A stretch of 64,000 nt of DNA, from NCBI GenBank assembly GCA_946406115.1, contig OX291553.1:13397001-13461000 (forward strand), given 5' to 3'. Below are positions 48,515-60,759 of the stretch, one piece after another. Below the pieces are notes generated by a model that saw nothing but the letters and a program-made list of their open reading frames with translations, did no database searches and was not told the origin of the DNA. The number at the start of each line of letters is the position of its first letter. The first letter of the stretch is position 1. The stretch comes from Apoda limacodes. Its lineage: Eukaryota > Arthropoda > Insecta > Lepidoptera > Limacodidae. The position numbers and the translations under genes are program-made.

Positions 48515-48591
48515 GACGTATTAGTATAATCATACACAATTCTCTACTAACTGATGAGGCTCTGAATTGTTGTATGGAAAGCCGAAACGTT
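48515..48591 (+). ncRNA. Type III hammerhead ribozyme, copy 1
   Basis: Core CTGATGA at 48551-48557 and GAAA at 48584-48587. Stem II: GGCT 48558-48561 with AGCC 48580-48583. Stem I: TTAGTA 48521-48526 with TACTAA 48545-48550, 6/6 paired. Stem III (open): GACGT 48515-48519 with ACGTT 48587-48591, the outermost pair a G-U wobble. The cleavage triplet is GTA, so the predicted cut follows A48520. Loop I ACAATTC (48536-48542) is the exact complement of loop II GAATTGT (48564-48570), matching the loop-loop contact that fast natural hammerheads use. Self-cleavage to 2',3'-cyclic phosphate and 5'-OH ends is the family activity. Caution: the loop complementarity could also form a competing hairpin. Confidence 0.8.
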
Positions 48592-48600
48592 AAGTTCTAA

Positions 48601-48658
48601 ACACTCAGAAAAGGGCTAACCCTTACTTGATCTGGCTAATGTGCCAGGTCCTGAGTGT
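48601..48658 (+). ncRNA. Predicted three-way-junction RNA next to the hammerhead
   Basis: Closing stem ACACTCAG (48601-48608) with CTGAGTGT (48651-48658), 8 pairs. It encloses hairpin AAGGG-CTAA-CCCTT (48611-48624) and hairpin CTGGC-TAATGT-GCCAG (48632-48647). It begins 9 bases after hammerhead stem III. No RNA family recognised; the fold is from pairing by eye. Confidence 0.55.
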
Positions 48659-50399
48659 GAATATGTCTTCCTTACAATCCACCTTAAACATACTTATTGT
48701 GTGTCAAACTAGGTGTTCTGTCGCCTTAATTACTCTGATGAACAATTTACCACTTAACCATGTGCGTAATTGCACACCTATTTTATTATTTCTTGTGAAC
48801 TTAGCTTGCACGGCATATGTTTCGGGCGAGCATAGCTTCTCCGGACTAGCGGCTATTTAAACTTAAGGAGCCTCGGGTTCGAACCGACCGATCGTAGGTT
48901 ATATTCAAATAATAACGAAATGGTCCCCTTAGTTCCGTAGTTAGTCATAGTAGTAAGGATAAATACATGGTCGCCTGGTTGTTTGCCACCTCCGTGGCGT
49001 TATAAATGTAGGAGTAGGCGGGGAGCACTACTTACCTATCCTAAAGGACAGTTTAAGGCACAGTGCACGAAGGATAAAGGTTATCTATTAACTCGATTAC
49101 TAAATGACAGGAAGGCGAAGCCACAAGGTAAGCTAGTTTGATTAAACCTATCTACGAGGCTGTCAGGAGTTGCTCGTTATATACCTTCCTTGTTAAAGGT
49201 TCCAAGACGTTAGTCAGATAATAGGTACGATACATTTGACAAACGCTTAAGGCCAGACGGTACCCTAGGCCCTTAAGGCTATTCAAATTCAAGTTATACA
49301 TAATTAATTTTCAACATTCATTTTAGCGATCAAGTAGGAACAACCTAGGGTATAAGTTAGGCGAGCGTTAGGTTTTGTCTCAATTTTATAGTTTTGTTTT
49401 CATAAACTTTATATTCTAGTGTAGATAATCGCCATAGTTTGTAAACACAAACCCAATTTTAGATCTAATAACGAAATTCGTATTGACCGGGTCGCGAGAT
49501 ACTAAACCAAAACCGAGCCAACGTAAATTAGTCGAAGGAAGGTCGAGTAACACGATTAGACTCTGTATCTGCGCAGAAGACTAAAGTGTGAACTCTGCGC
49601 ACCCACGTGACCACGAGACGCCAGCTGGGCACTTCGACGCACAGGCAAATGTATGAAAAGTCTGACCGTTCAGTCTTTAATTGGCCGAAGGGATAATTTG
49701 GTGGCGGGCCCAACAATTCTGAATAGAACAACTTACGAACCCTTAAGGAATGGTTGTATATGTGAATTTTCCTGGATGATTCCCAGTTAGGGTTACCCGG
49801 AAACGACCTGGAAACTAGGATTGGTAGATTTAGATAGACTTCCATACTAAATCGTCCGCCCTTAGCGCCCTCTATAAGACCTCCTCAATGTCTCCAAGAT
49901 TATTAGACAGTTAGCTAAGATATCGATCGACCGAGTAGTTCCACGATTACTACACAGATGGCGTGAGCCACAGTGGTAAAATAATAATCATGAATGTATG
50001 AGGATTTCCGGATACGGTTAGAACCATGTCATAACTTTATTCAAAGGTAGGCTGTAGTTGTATTTTAGGTCTACATTTACTTCTAATTTGTTAGTTTGTC
50101 TTTACGGCGGTTCTCCATATATTATTATAAGATAAGATTTGAAGAGAAGCTAGTAAAGATAGTGGTAGGCTCATTATATACTTAGATTGTCTATTTGTCT
50201 TGGGGTGGCTTTTCGAATACCATTACGACTTTATGGTTTCACATAGGGGTTGTTCACGGGTTGTCAACCAATAATTATGCAACTACTAAACCAGTCGGCC
50301 CATCTGTGGTGCATTCTTAGTGTTATTAAGAGGGTTGTGTAATTTACGTAAGGGCCAGGCCGCGAGTATATTCGTGTGTTATCTATATATATATTCAAT

Positions 50400-51000
50400 C
50401 TGTTAGTTCATCCGTATGGTGACTTTTCATATTACATTACAGTTTTATAACTTCGCTTAAGGGATCGACAGCTAGTCGGCTAATAATTTATCTATGTACT
50501 TAATAGGTCCGCTTGTCTCCCTAATGTCTTATATATGTTGTTATTAGTTTCGACCTTCACTTAAGCGCAAGCTAGAGAACTGGCGACAGGTTAGTTGTGT
50601 AGGTTATAGGTTAATTAAGGGATCAATAGCGTATCTGCTAATAATTTATTTAGTTATTAAATAGGTCTGTCTGTCTCTTAGATGATTTCGTTATATTATA
50701 AGTGTATAACTTTAGTTAAGGGGAAGCCAGTGAGTTTATTAGTGGTTAGTACTTTCATATGTCTAAGGGTTCCACTTTAGTTAAGGGGAAGCCAGTGAGT
50801 TTATTAGTGGTTAGTACTTTCATATGTCTAAGGGTTCTTCCTTTTAAGGTGATTTTCCTACAGTACTATGAGGTCACAAGTTTACTTAAGGGCAAGATAA
50901 CTAGCGTATCGATGGGCTACTTACCGTTTAAGAGTTCTCCTTTGAGGCGACTTCATACATTACTATAGGATTACGACTTCACTTAAGGGGTATGCGGTCT
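50400..51000. repeat. Degenerate ~65-bp repeat zone
   Basis: The motif ACTT(T/C)A(G/C)TTAAGGG recurs through the region. One pair is exact: ACTTTAGTTAAGGGGAAGCC at 50709 and 50774 (period 65, 50709-50837). The rest are older, diverged units. Recurs at 63454 onward in copy 2. Confidence 0.75.
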
Positions 51001-51854
51001 TAGTCGTTATAACTTTAAGGCCTATCGTGTTCGAGGGCCAACCGTGTTATTACGAGACATGTTCGGAGCTGTAAGGAGGTAGCTAGGCTGGTGAATAGGG
51101 TGACTTAGGCTAGGGTACTTCGACTACGTTAGGATAATAAATCGCATATATTTTAATCTGAAACTCGCATTTAGTAATTCAAATTCTGGTCTAATGCTGA
51201 TCAGGACTTAGTGGTTCTGCGGTTAAGGATTAGTTATAGGCCATTGGTTTTAATGTAGGTATAATGTAAAATTAGGGTTTTGATTTTATTCTTTCACACC
51301 TGGGACTGATTGAATCCATACCTCTTAGGATCTGGGGTTATTATCGGTCACAACGAGGGGTCCAATTAGACGATTACGCCACTAGACGATCACAGCCAAA
51401 TAAAATATTAGCTTTCTTTAATAATAACATTAACGGTTACAAAATACTATTAACATTTTTTATAATAATAGAGACAACAATAATATGTTAGAATTACACA
51501 TGCCTTCACGTATTCAAATTGGCGACTACGTCAGTATACTCCACGTGAGTTCAAATTTATAATTTTATTATTTTTATAAGGGGGGGGTTTCTACATTATG
51601 TGTTGCCGTTACCAGGATAGGATAAAGAACTAAAGGAGGCTTGTAAAAGCCTACATTTTGTTGTCGTACAACGGATGGGAGGTCATTAAAATGGATTCCA
51701 GAAGAACAGGGGTGACAGAATGAGAAGTAAGGTACATACCTAAGCTTTCACTTTAGTAAAGGTAGACGGAGACCAACGTTATATTGGATCCCAAGGCTAG
51801 CCAGCAGGCAGAAATACACAAAGATACTGAGATTAAGGTATGTTTAATAAAAGA

Positions 51855-52235
51855 AAATCAAAAAATCAAAAAATCAAAATGTTATTAAACCTGGGGACGG
51901 AGGTATTTAGGTAGTCGCACCACTCCCCGGTGATGTCCACCATTTTTTTTGCGACGACCTCGACGCTTCCGTCGTTTCCTCTTCTCTTGCGGTGCGGATT
52001 CCGGTGGCGGTGGCCTACCCTCGGCGTTGTGGTCAGGAGACGCATTGTGATTGACAGGAAGGTCACCGGGATTGACCACGCTGGAACACGTTGGAAAAGA
52101 AGGAGCGGAGACTCCGCCTGGGACATCGAGAATGTGGCGGATAACGCCACTGGACATAATAATAAGCTCGGAGGGCCTCCCCTCTACGACCAGACGAGAG
52201 CCGGTCTTCGAATACTCCCCTCGGGTCCGGGCCAT
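51855..52235 (-). pseudogene. Possible retroelement 3' end (basic ORF plus GATTTTTT tail)
   Basis: The minus-strand frame 52235-51885 (116 codons) ends with a very basic EKRKRRKRRGRRKK stretch and stops at 51885. It is followed by a few bases and then three GATTTTTT-type 8-bp repeats (51855-51880). An ORF end followed by a short tandem tail resembles the 3' end of some non-LTR elements. I do not recognise the protein. Confidence 0.35.
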
Positions 52236-53273
52236 TTGGGATTTCAGGGGTTGTTATTTTTTAAACAAAATGGGGTTATTAAAGGACGATTTCACGGCCA
52301 CGGAGTGAATGATACAAATAATGCTGGTATAACATCGAACTATATTAAATTTTCTGGAAGGAGGGTAGATTGGAAATTGGATCGGTAACCTAAGGGGTAG
52401 ATCGTTTTGTTTTCTCCCTTTTCCATGTGAGAGACCGAAAGGCGGAATAATAGTCTTAAATCCATACTATATCGAGATATCTTTTAGAAGGTAGGTTGTA
52501 AATTAGTTGTTATGTAAAGCTAATTATAGACACAAGTTTAGGATAAAACCATATTAAATTAGTGTAAAAGAATGGGTTTATTTTAGTTAGGTAGTACAGT
52601 ACATCTATTTAGGTACTAGTTTAGTAAGATATATTCTACGACTTAGGCTTAGATATAGGAAGGCATTACTAGTAATATGTAGACATAAAATTACGGCTAA
52701 TACGCAAAATTAAAATTACATTTATAGAATGGTAGGCAGGGGTATGTGTATGATCTAATAACCTTATTTATAAATACATATTCGTATATCTCAATCATCC
52801 GAAACCTAGGGAACGGTATTCGTAAGATAAATCTTACTAGTCTCGTTCAATCTGAACTTCTATGTGGTAGTACCTATATGCTTATTGTCTTAACATAGGT
52901 TCAAGGAAATGTTTAAAAACTAGATTCGAATAAATTTATTATTGGATAGCACTATTCAATAATTATGGACCTTAGCTTAATGTTGTGAGTACGGTTCGAA
53001 TAAGCTTGTGAGTGTTGGTTTGTACGTATATGTGTGCGTAAGTAGATGTGGATAAGTATATAAATTCGCAGGTGTTTTATGGAAGGATTCTTGAACTTGT
53101 GATTGTCAACTGATAAAGTGGAGGAGTTAGCCGTACTATTTATAAAAAGGGGAACCCCCTTATGGACTTTAGTGGCCGTCGCGAGGCATATTACCGTATG
53201 GACATAGATTAGAGATCAGTATAGTTGGGGTGGCCTTAATGAGCTGTCTATATACGTAGAATTATTATTAAGA

Positions 53274-53289
53274 GGGGGGGGGGGGGGGG
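53274..53289 (+). repeat. Uninterrupted run of 16 G
   Basis: Poly(G) on the plus strand, rare in AT-rich genomes. A potential G-quadruplex and a likely sequencing-error site. Confidence 0.9.
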
Positions 53290-55269
53290 CACTGTGGAAT
53301 AAAGGTCTTATATGCTGGGGGAGGGGGAGGACATAATAAAATAACGAGCACTTAAGAGGGCCCCAACGCACATATACCTTTGCTATACGGGTGTGTAGCG
53401 GGAGTCGACAATGTTAGGTTCAGATAGAGCTCGTTTTCCAGTGGCGTAAAAATATTATAGATAGGCCCACAACTTAGCGTAAAGGGGGGGAAATATTTGA
53501 TTACAGTTACATCACATGCGATATAAAAATTAAATTACAGTAATTTTCTAGCTATGTCGTTATTTAACATGTCATGGAATAAATTATGCTCTCGCTACTT
53601 ATTGATAACGAGTTATGAATTAAAAATAGAAAACGGGAAATTCGGCTGTAATTTTCTTAAAAAAAAAAAAAATTGGTTTGGACAGAAACCGCGCAACCAA
53701 ATGCAGTAATCTGCTAGTCAAAGAATGTAGAAGGCCATGTTATTTTCGGTTTGGAACTTGCCATAGGACAGCGAAATCGATTTTAAAACCAAGCAGAAAC
53801 CCATTGAAGTAGGGTGCAGCCTAAATGTATCATTTTACTATTGAAGAGTTAGAGTGAGCTAATTTATGATTAGGGAATGCATTGAAAGGCGGGATAGCGA
53901 GCATTTGGAATGTTAATGCAGAAGTAAGGTCATAAGGTCACTAAGATATTAGCTAAAGTAGGCCTCATCCATCTCAGTACTTTAATTTTATACTAAGTAG
54001 CGCTGACTTAGTAAGTTGGGATCATCCCCATAGGCCATTTAGACATATCAGTATATATGTGTAATTATCGGTTTATAAGTTTAGTTAAAGGGGTATTCCA
54101 AAGTACGAACATCTAATTACTGTTTCACTTGACGGTGACGTCTGTTAAGCCCTTAGACCAGGTGAACTTCCTCCAACGGGAAGATTCATGTCTGGTAGAA
54201 GGTAACCTTAACAAAGTAAACAGTAGATGTTAAAACGACTAAATGTACTTTGTAAGTTGTTAGTTTAGGGATACGATATGGTGAAAGAAAATTATATCAA
54301 ATAATATAAACGGGGGGAGAAAAGGGTGTGCGCTCGAGCGGGGATTTGAACTCGGAGTTTCCCGGGGTTTTGGCGCGAGCGTGAGGTGTTTGGCCGACGG
54401 AGCTGTCTGGGGTGATTCTGTGCGATCGAATGTAGACGTTAGGTTTAGGTCATCTTTTATAGATTCGTTGCTACCGTTCACGGGCTATTAGATTCAGATT
54501 TTAGGATACTTTTGGATCATGGTTTTGCTTGCCAAATTATATTGATTGTCGATAAATATTTTATTACTAGGCGGACCAGTAATGTGAAAGGGTTTAACCT
54601 ATTGTGATATTAATTATGAAGGTAATAAATTGGAAGTGTGATACTGAAATGTAAACGGGAAGTGTACTTATGTATATATATATATATATATACAAATCGG
54701 ATTAGGAAATTTAATGTACTTAAAGGTAAGATAGGACAATGGCAGGTATTAGGTGGTGTTCAGGTCGGGTATGCCTGGTAGCGTGTTCCTTTTGAACTAA
54801 ATAGGTTATTGTTAATAGGTATTATCTGTTTAAAGGGTTCTGTCGAGTAGGCGATATGTAGCAATTGAGAAATGGGGTTGATGGCTGAGTAAAAACATTG
54901 ACGTAGGTCAGGGACCGGTTTTGTTAGGGTAGTCATGTTAAGGGCGGTTAGAAATGAAATGTACATTACGAGAGGGGAGGGTACCACAGTATAAATCGCT
55001 AAGTTGTTAGGGGAGGAGTCAACATAATAAATGTTTATTAAACTGCATTAACGTTTATTCAGAATTAGGATTCACATGAAATATAAATATATATATAAAT
55101 TAGGTTCAGCGTAAGGTGAAAGGTGAGCTAGAACGTGGATAGATACTATTATCTGCTATGTAGATGTGAAACTAAGGCAAAATTATTAAACCCAGCCGAG
55201 TAGGACAAGGTTATTATTTAGGTTGGTACGAATCGTGAATTGAAATGGTTTTGGATTTTTATACATGGT

Positions 55270-56040
55270 TAGTGTAACCCCTGTGATTTTTGCCGTGTGA
55301 GTTGCAGGGGGTCGTAATGTTTCGACAGGTACGATCCCTGAGTGACCGCGGGCGGTGCATGTCTATGTGTGTGTATACATATCAGTATGCATACATGTGT
55401 ATATGTGTCGAAGTTGAGGTCGGGCCCTGCCTTAATGGTGGGAGAGTCAGGTCCTTAACTGAAGGAGCGAAAAGGGTTATGCTGAGGGTGTGTTTAAATC
55501 GTCGCGGGTAAAGATTGTTATTTGTTAGGGCCTGAATTGAAATGATTTGGATTTTTTATACATGGCTAGTGTAACCCCTGAGATTTTTGCCGTGTGAGTT
55601 GCAGGGGGTCGTAATGTTTCGGCAGGTACGATCCCTGAGTGACCGCGGGCGGTGCGTGTCTATGTGTGTGTATACATATCAGTATGCGTACATGTGTATA
55701 TGTGTCGAAGTTGAGGTCGGGCCCTGCCTTAATGGTGGGAGAGTCAGGTCCTTAACTGAAGAAGCAAAAGGTGTTATGCTGGAGATGTGTTTAAGTCGCC
55801 GGGGGAAAAAAAAAAAAAAACGTGGGTGTGGCAGCCCTAACAAATTTGCCTTGTGGGATTCAGGGAGGTTTTAATGTTCCGGCAACTGCTGTTTTGATGG
55901 ATCGCTTCCGGTGTATGTTTGTATAAGTGTGTGGAGGTATGCGTACATATGTATACGCCGTTAGTGGAAGTTAGGCTTAACGTGAATGAGGGGTGAGTAG
56001 TTAAGGGGAGGAGGGGGATATGCGGGGTATGGGTTTAGGC
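55270..56040. repeat. 297-bp tandem repeat, two good copies and a decayed third
   Basis: TTTTGCCGTGTGAGTTGCAG begins at 55288 and 55585. The units share GTACGATCCCTGAGTGACCG, alternating GTGTGTATACATATC and CAGGTCCTTAACTGAAG. A third, diverged copy runs 55830-56040. Confidence 0.9.
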
Positions 56041-56159
56041 CGCTCTAGTATCAGCATTATTACACAAGGTTCAAATTTTACAACCGGTTCTTATAGTTGC
56101 TGATAACAATTTAATATTTGCTTCTTAATATCATTAAATAAACAACCCTCGGACGTCAT

Positions 56160-57800
56160 TGCCCTATTCAGACTTTTATACATCATAACGAGCTGAGGTT
56201 GAGTGAGGCCTTTGGTCCTTAACTGAAGCAGATCCGTCATAGCTATTTATTGCTAGAATGAACAAACTCCACCGTTTGCGTCCAAACATCATCGCCATAT
56301 TCTAACTACTATATCTATCATAACGAGCTGAGGTTGAGTGAGGCCCTTGGTCCTTAATCGAAGCGTATACATTATAATGAGCCTAGATTGAGTGAGGCCT
56401 TGGTCCTTAACCGAAGCATATCCGTCATAGCTATCTATCGCTAATATTGGACCAACTCAACTGTCTGTTTCGGAATATCGCCAAATGGAAAAACTCAACT
56501 GTTTCCATCATAATTATCTAAAGCCAATAATGGACAAACTCAACTGGTTGTTTCCGAACGTCATCAAAGGGACAAACTCAACTGTTTGCGTCCTAACGTC
56601 ATCACCATATTCAAACTACAATATCTATCACAATTACCTACGGCTAAAAATGGACAAACTCAACTGTTTGCTTCCGAATGTCATCAAATGGACAAACTGA
56701 ACTGTTTGTTTCCAAACGTCGTCGCCATATTCAAACTACTATGTCTATCACAATTACCTACGACTAAAAATGGACAAACTAGACTGTTTGCTTCCGAATG
56801 TCATAAAATGGACAAACTCATCTGGTTGCTTTCGAACATCGTCTAAGGGACAAACTTAACTGTTTATTCCTGAATATCATCAAATGGACAAACTCAACTG
56901 GTTGCGTCCTAACGTCATCACCATATTCAAACTACTATATCTATCACAATTACCTACGGCTAAAAAAATGTACAAACTCAACTGTTTGCTTCCGAATGTC
57001 ATCAAATGGACAAACTCAACTGTTTGTTTCCGAACGTCATCAAATGGACAAACTCAACTGTTTGCGTCCAAACATAATCGCCATATTGAAACTACTATAT
57101 CTATCATGACGAGCCGAGGTTGAGTGAGGCCCTTGGTCCTTAATCGAAGCATATACATTGTAACGAGCCTAGATTGAGTGAGGCCCTTGGTCCTTAACTG
57201 AAGCATATCCATCATGATTACCTACGACTAATAATGGACGAACTCAACTGTTTGTTTCCAAACGTCGTTGCCATATTCAGACTGCAATATATATCATAAT
57301 TACCTACATCTAATAATGGACAAACTGAACTGTTTGGTTCCAAACGTCGTCGCCATATTCAAACTACTATATCTATCATAATTACCTACATCTAATAATG
57401 GACAAACTCAACTGTTTGCGTCCAAACATCATCGCCATATTTAAACTACTATAACTATCCCGACAAGCCGAGGTTGAGAGAGGCCTTTGGTCCTTAATCG
57501 AAGCATATTCATCATAACAAGCCTAGATTAAGTGAGGCCCTTGGTCCTTAACCGAAGCATTTCCGTCGTACCCGTCCTGATTATCTACGACTAATAATGG
57601 AAAAACTCAACTGTTTGCTTCCAATCATATTTCCCTTCTTCGATCTACTATATTCTTCATAACTATCCATTATATCTGGTGTTTCCTATCGTAGCGTTGC
57701 AGGGGACTGACCTTGTTTCGACAGGGTGGGTCCCTGAGTAGTCGCTGGCTGAGGTTGAGTGAGGCCAGTGGTCCTTAACTGAAGCTGTGTTCGTCATAGT
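56160..57800. repeat. Complex satellite array (AACTCAACTGTTTG / GAGGTTGAGTGAGGCC)
   Basis: Many imperfect units. One type contains GGACAAACTCAACTGTTTG, CCATATTCAAACTACTATAT and ATTACCTACGGCTAA. The second contains GAGGTTGAGTGAGGCC and TTGGTCCTTAACTGAAGC, resembling part of the 297-bp repeat. Units are interleaved, so there is higher-order structure. Confidence 0.88.
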
Positions 57801-58579
57801 TATTTGCTGCATTTGAGTAAAGCACGATCTTAAGCACTATAATTTCTTTTTAATCTCTTACGTTCTATTTCGAGTAATTATTATGACGTGTCATTCATTA
57901 TTATTAGGAGGCTCTTAGGTGATCATCGTAGCTTATTGGGTACAGCCTTTTAAACCAGTTTAGATTAGTGAGGAACATGATGAGACAACTAGTACCACGC
58001 TAAACCAGGTTTGATTAGTCATCGTCTTGGTACGGAACTATAGTATGAGATTCATTAATATCTAAATGGAAGCAGACCTTGAACGATGAGATAACCTTGG
58101 AGTTGAGGGTGATTATAGGATGGGAGATGTCCATTAAGTTGATTAGTTAGAAATCAGTAGTGTCGAGAGACTGATTTAAGCTTTAGGTGCTGTTGCTAGT
58201 TTTAATAGGGTGAACGTATGATTATGTTTTAGGGTGAACTAAGTTGATTTTACGACGGGGGAATGGATGGAAAACCGTCGATAATATAAGCGAGAGGGAA
58301 TTGGAGGAAATGAAAGATAAGGCTAGGACTGAATGGGTAAAGTGCAGTTAAAGGAAGGGTGATCCTTATGAGAAGACACGTTGAAAGGAACAATTCCGGT
58401 CAGGGAATTTGATGAAAGCGCGTAGAACTGATAACTCAAGTGTGAGGGTGAAGTGGATTAGGAAGTTTTCATTGTTGTATAAGGGGCCTTGTGTATTAGT
58501 CGCGATACCGCTCTCGGAGGAGGTTACGGGAAATTTCGATGCGATTTCTTTTTTACTGACGGCAGGGCTAGGATTAAGG
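57801..58579. other. Gene-free part of the unit
   Basis: No ORF or clear repeat; two AAACCAG(T/G)TTAGATTAGT-like words at about 57951 and 58003. Confidence 0.5.
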
Positions 58580-58915
58580 TAAGGATAATATTAGGTTTAT
58601 TAGGTTCAGGGCAATTAGGGTTAGGTAAACATGAGGTTTATAGGGTTTAGGTACACATAAAATTTATTAGGTTTAGGTAAACATGAGGATTATTAGGCTT
58701 AGGTTACAGATATGTTTAGGAGGTCTAGGTTAACATGAGGTTTATAGTGTTTAGGTTAACATTAGGGTTTATTAGGTTTGGGTGGACATGAGGGTTATAA
58801 GGTTTAGGTTACGGTTATGTTTGGGAAGTCCAGGTCAACATGAGGGTTGTTGGATTTAGGTTTATGTAGGGGTTTTTAGGTTAAGGTTAGCGTTATTGCT
58901 GAATTAAGGTTAGAT
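58580..58915 (+). repeat. TTAGG-rich degenerate repeat block
   Basis: About 16 TTAGG words in 330 bases, in units such as TTTAGGTTAACATGAGG. TTAGG is the insect telomere motif, but here it is interspersed and not a pure array. Confidence 0.7.
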
Positions 58916-60424
58916 TAAGTCTCGAGTAATTTATATGTCATTACTGAACTAGGTTCGAGTTGTAAGTCGAGGTCTTAAAACTTAGGTGTAGAGATCCAGT
59001 GGTTAATTAAGAAACAAGTCACAACTGATAAGTGTACATTTATGACTTGTTGGGGAGGATTGTAGTGGTCCCAAGCCTTTTTTAAAGAATTGTAATAATC
59101 TGGACCCCACGACACGGTGTTGACATGCTAATTTAAGTTTTAAGAGAGCAGGTGAATTAAAGATAGAATTTATCAATAATAAATATAAATTTGATTAATC
59201 ACCTTCGTAATTCATACCGATCGGATACTCCTAATAAATGGATAGAAAGGAGATCAATGAAGTATGAAGTAAGTGAGGGGCCCGGATGTCCTCACCGGGG
59301 TTCGATTAATATGGTTGTACCTACGTCATAAGGCGTAAATCGCAGTGGGATCCTAAAATCATCAACACAAAGAAAAATAATTACTCGTTAAATACGACCG
59401 ATTCGTAAAGTAGCAGATAACCAGGAGGTTAAAATATATGGAGAATATCGAACGATTATTTTCAGTTAATTGTTATAAATATCGTAGGGTGCGAGAGGGA
59501 TAGTAGAGTAGGCTCCGCGCCGCTTACGACGAGCCTTCAATGTGTAAATTAATCGAAGCTGTATAATCGAGTCACAAAGAAGCGGAGAAACTAGTTCGGC
59601 AGGTAAAGAGTTTAGTAGAATCGGTTTACGATCTCGATATGATGTCCGATTATTACTATAAAGTAACTGGCCACTAAAATGCGAAGCACGTGGGTACACG
59701 TGGAAGTAAAATAAAGAAGAAATTAACTGGCGCCACAATCCCTAGACACGCCACGCGTTCAGGCCGCGTCTATCGGGGGGGAGGGGAGAACGGTTATAAG
59801 CGATAGGCGTCAGTTGCGGCACCCTTTTCCACTGTCGTCGTACCGAGAGGCTGGCCGTGCTCGAGATTCCTGAGGAAGCGGGAAGGACAGGACGAACAAA
59901 GGTTTGAAGAAATTTAATACCGACGCCGTGCACGTTTCGCCTACATCAAATATCAGTAAGTGTCTTTTGTGAGAACTGAGGCTAGCAATGTCAACTTATT
60001 ATTGATGGGTTTGTACTATGGGGCTTTGTGAGGGACTTCCTTTATACTATGGCGTAAGGACTGTGTAAGGGACCGTGTAAGATGCCACCTTGGTTAAAGT
60101 GAAGGGTTGGTTGGGGAAAATTGAAAGTGGTTGACTTTTTGGTTGGGATTTAGTCCGGGATTCTAGTTGTAAATTTGGAGTAGAGAAGGAAAAACCCTTG
60201 CTTATTAAAAATGCAGAGGTAGTTTGTTGACATTGTTGGCTATGTACTCTCTAAGGAAAAGAGATTGCCGATTTCTGCAGAAAATTTAGTGGAGAAAAGG
60301 GTTCCTGCCGGGATCGGCGTCTCTTAACATGATGTTGTAAATTTTGTGATACTTTGTGGGAAGAAACCCCGTAATTAGGCTCTGATCTGATTAGTTAAGA
60401 AATCGTTTAAGGTTAGGGTTAAGG

Positions 60425-60759
60425 TGACGGGGCATGCTTACATGACTTGGCAGGCAACCCTTGTGTAAATCCTGTCCTGTGTATATGTATATCTTATTGA
60501 TGAAAGCCCTACGCAAGTCCTGAGCATCGACTTCGCGCTTTGATCGAATTCGAGGTGACGGGGCATGCTTACATGACTTGGCAGGCAACCCTTGTGTAAA
60601 TCCTGTCCTGTGTATATGTATATCTTATTGATGAAAGCCCTACGCAAGTCCTGAGCATCGACTTCGCGCTTTGATCGGATTCGAGGTGACGGGGCATGCT
60701 TACATGACTTGGCAGGCAACCCTTGTGTAAATCCTGTCCTGTGTATATGTATCTTCATT
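60425..60759. repeat. 131-bp tandem repeat in unit copy 2
   Basis: Same array as 47371-47705, with the same number of units. Confidence 0.92.

Larger units (their letters stand above)
46006..59059. repeat. 13,054-bp tandem unit, copy 1 (complete)
   Basis: The sequence from 46006 starts again at 59060 with constant offset 13,054 to the window end, so this interval is one period. There is no ORF longer than about 120 codons and no recognised gene. It contains, in order, a GC-rich block (46660-46890), a 131-bp tandem array, a hammerhead ribozyme and an adjoining structured RNA, a degenerate ~65-bp repeat zone (50400-51000), a possible LINE tail fragment (51855-52235), a G run, a 297-bp repeat, a long AACTCAACTGTTTG array and a TTAGG-rich block. 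Its composition (rich in G and T on plus over long stretches) differs from 11-46 kb. Confidence 0.9.

Noticed and set aside
48890..48925. tRNA gene suggested by GGGTTCGAACC
   Set aside because: Box-B-like word only; no matching acceptor stem, box A or anticodon arm could be drawn.
56160..57800. CRISPR-like array
   Set aside because: Eukaryotic context; the spacing and repeats are satellite-like and imperfect, and no cas genes are present.
46006..59059. rDNA or histone repeat unit
   Set aside because: Size is plausible, but I recognised no 18S, 5.8S, 28S or histone sequence on either strand.
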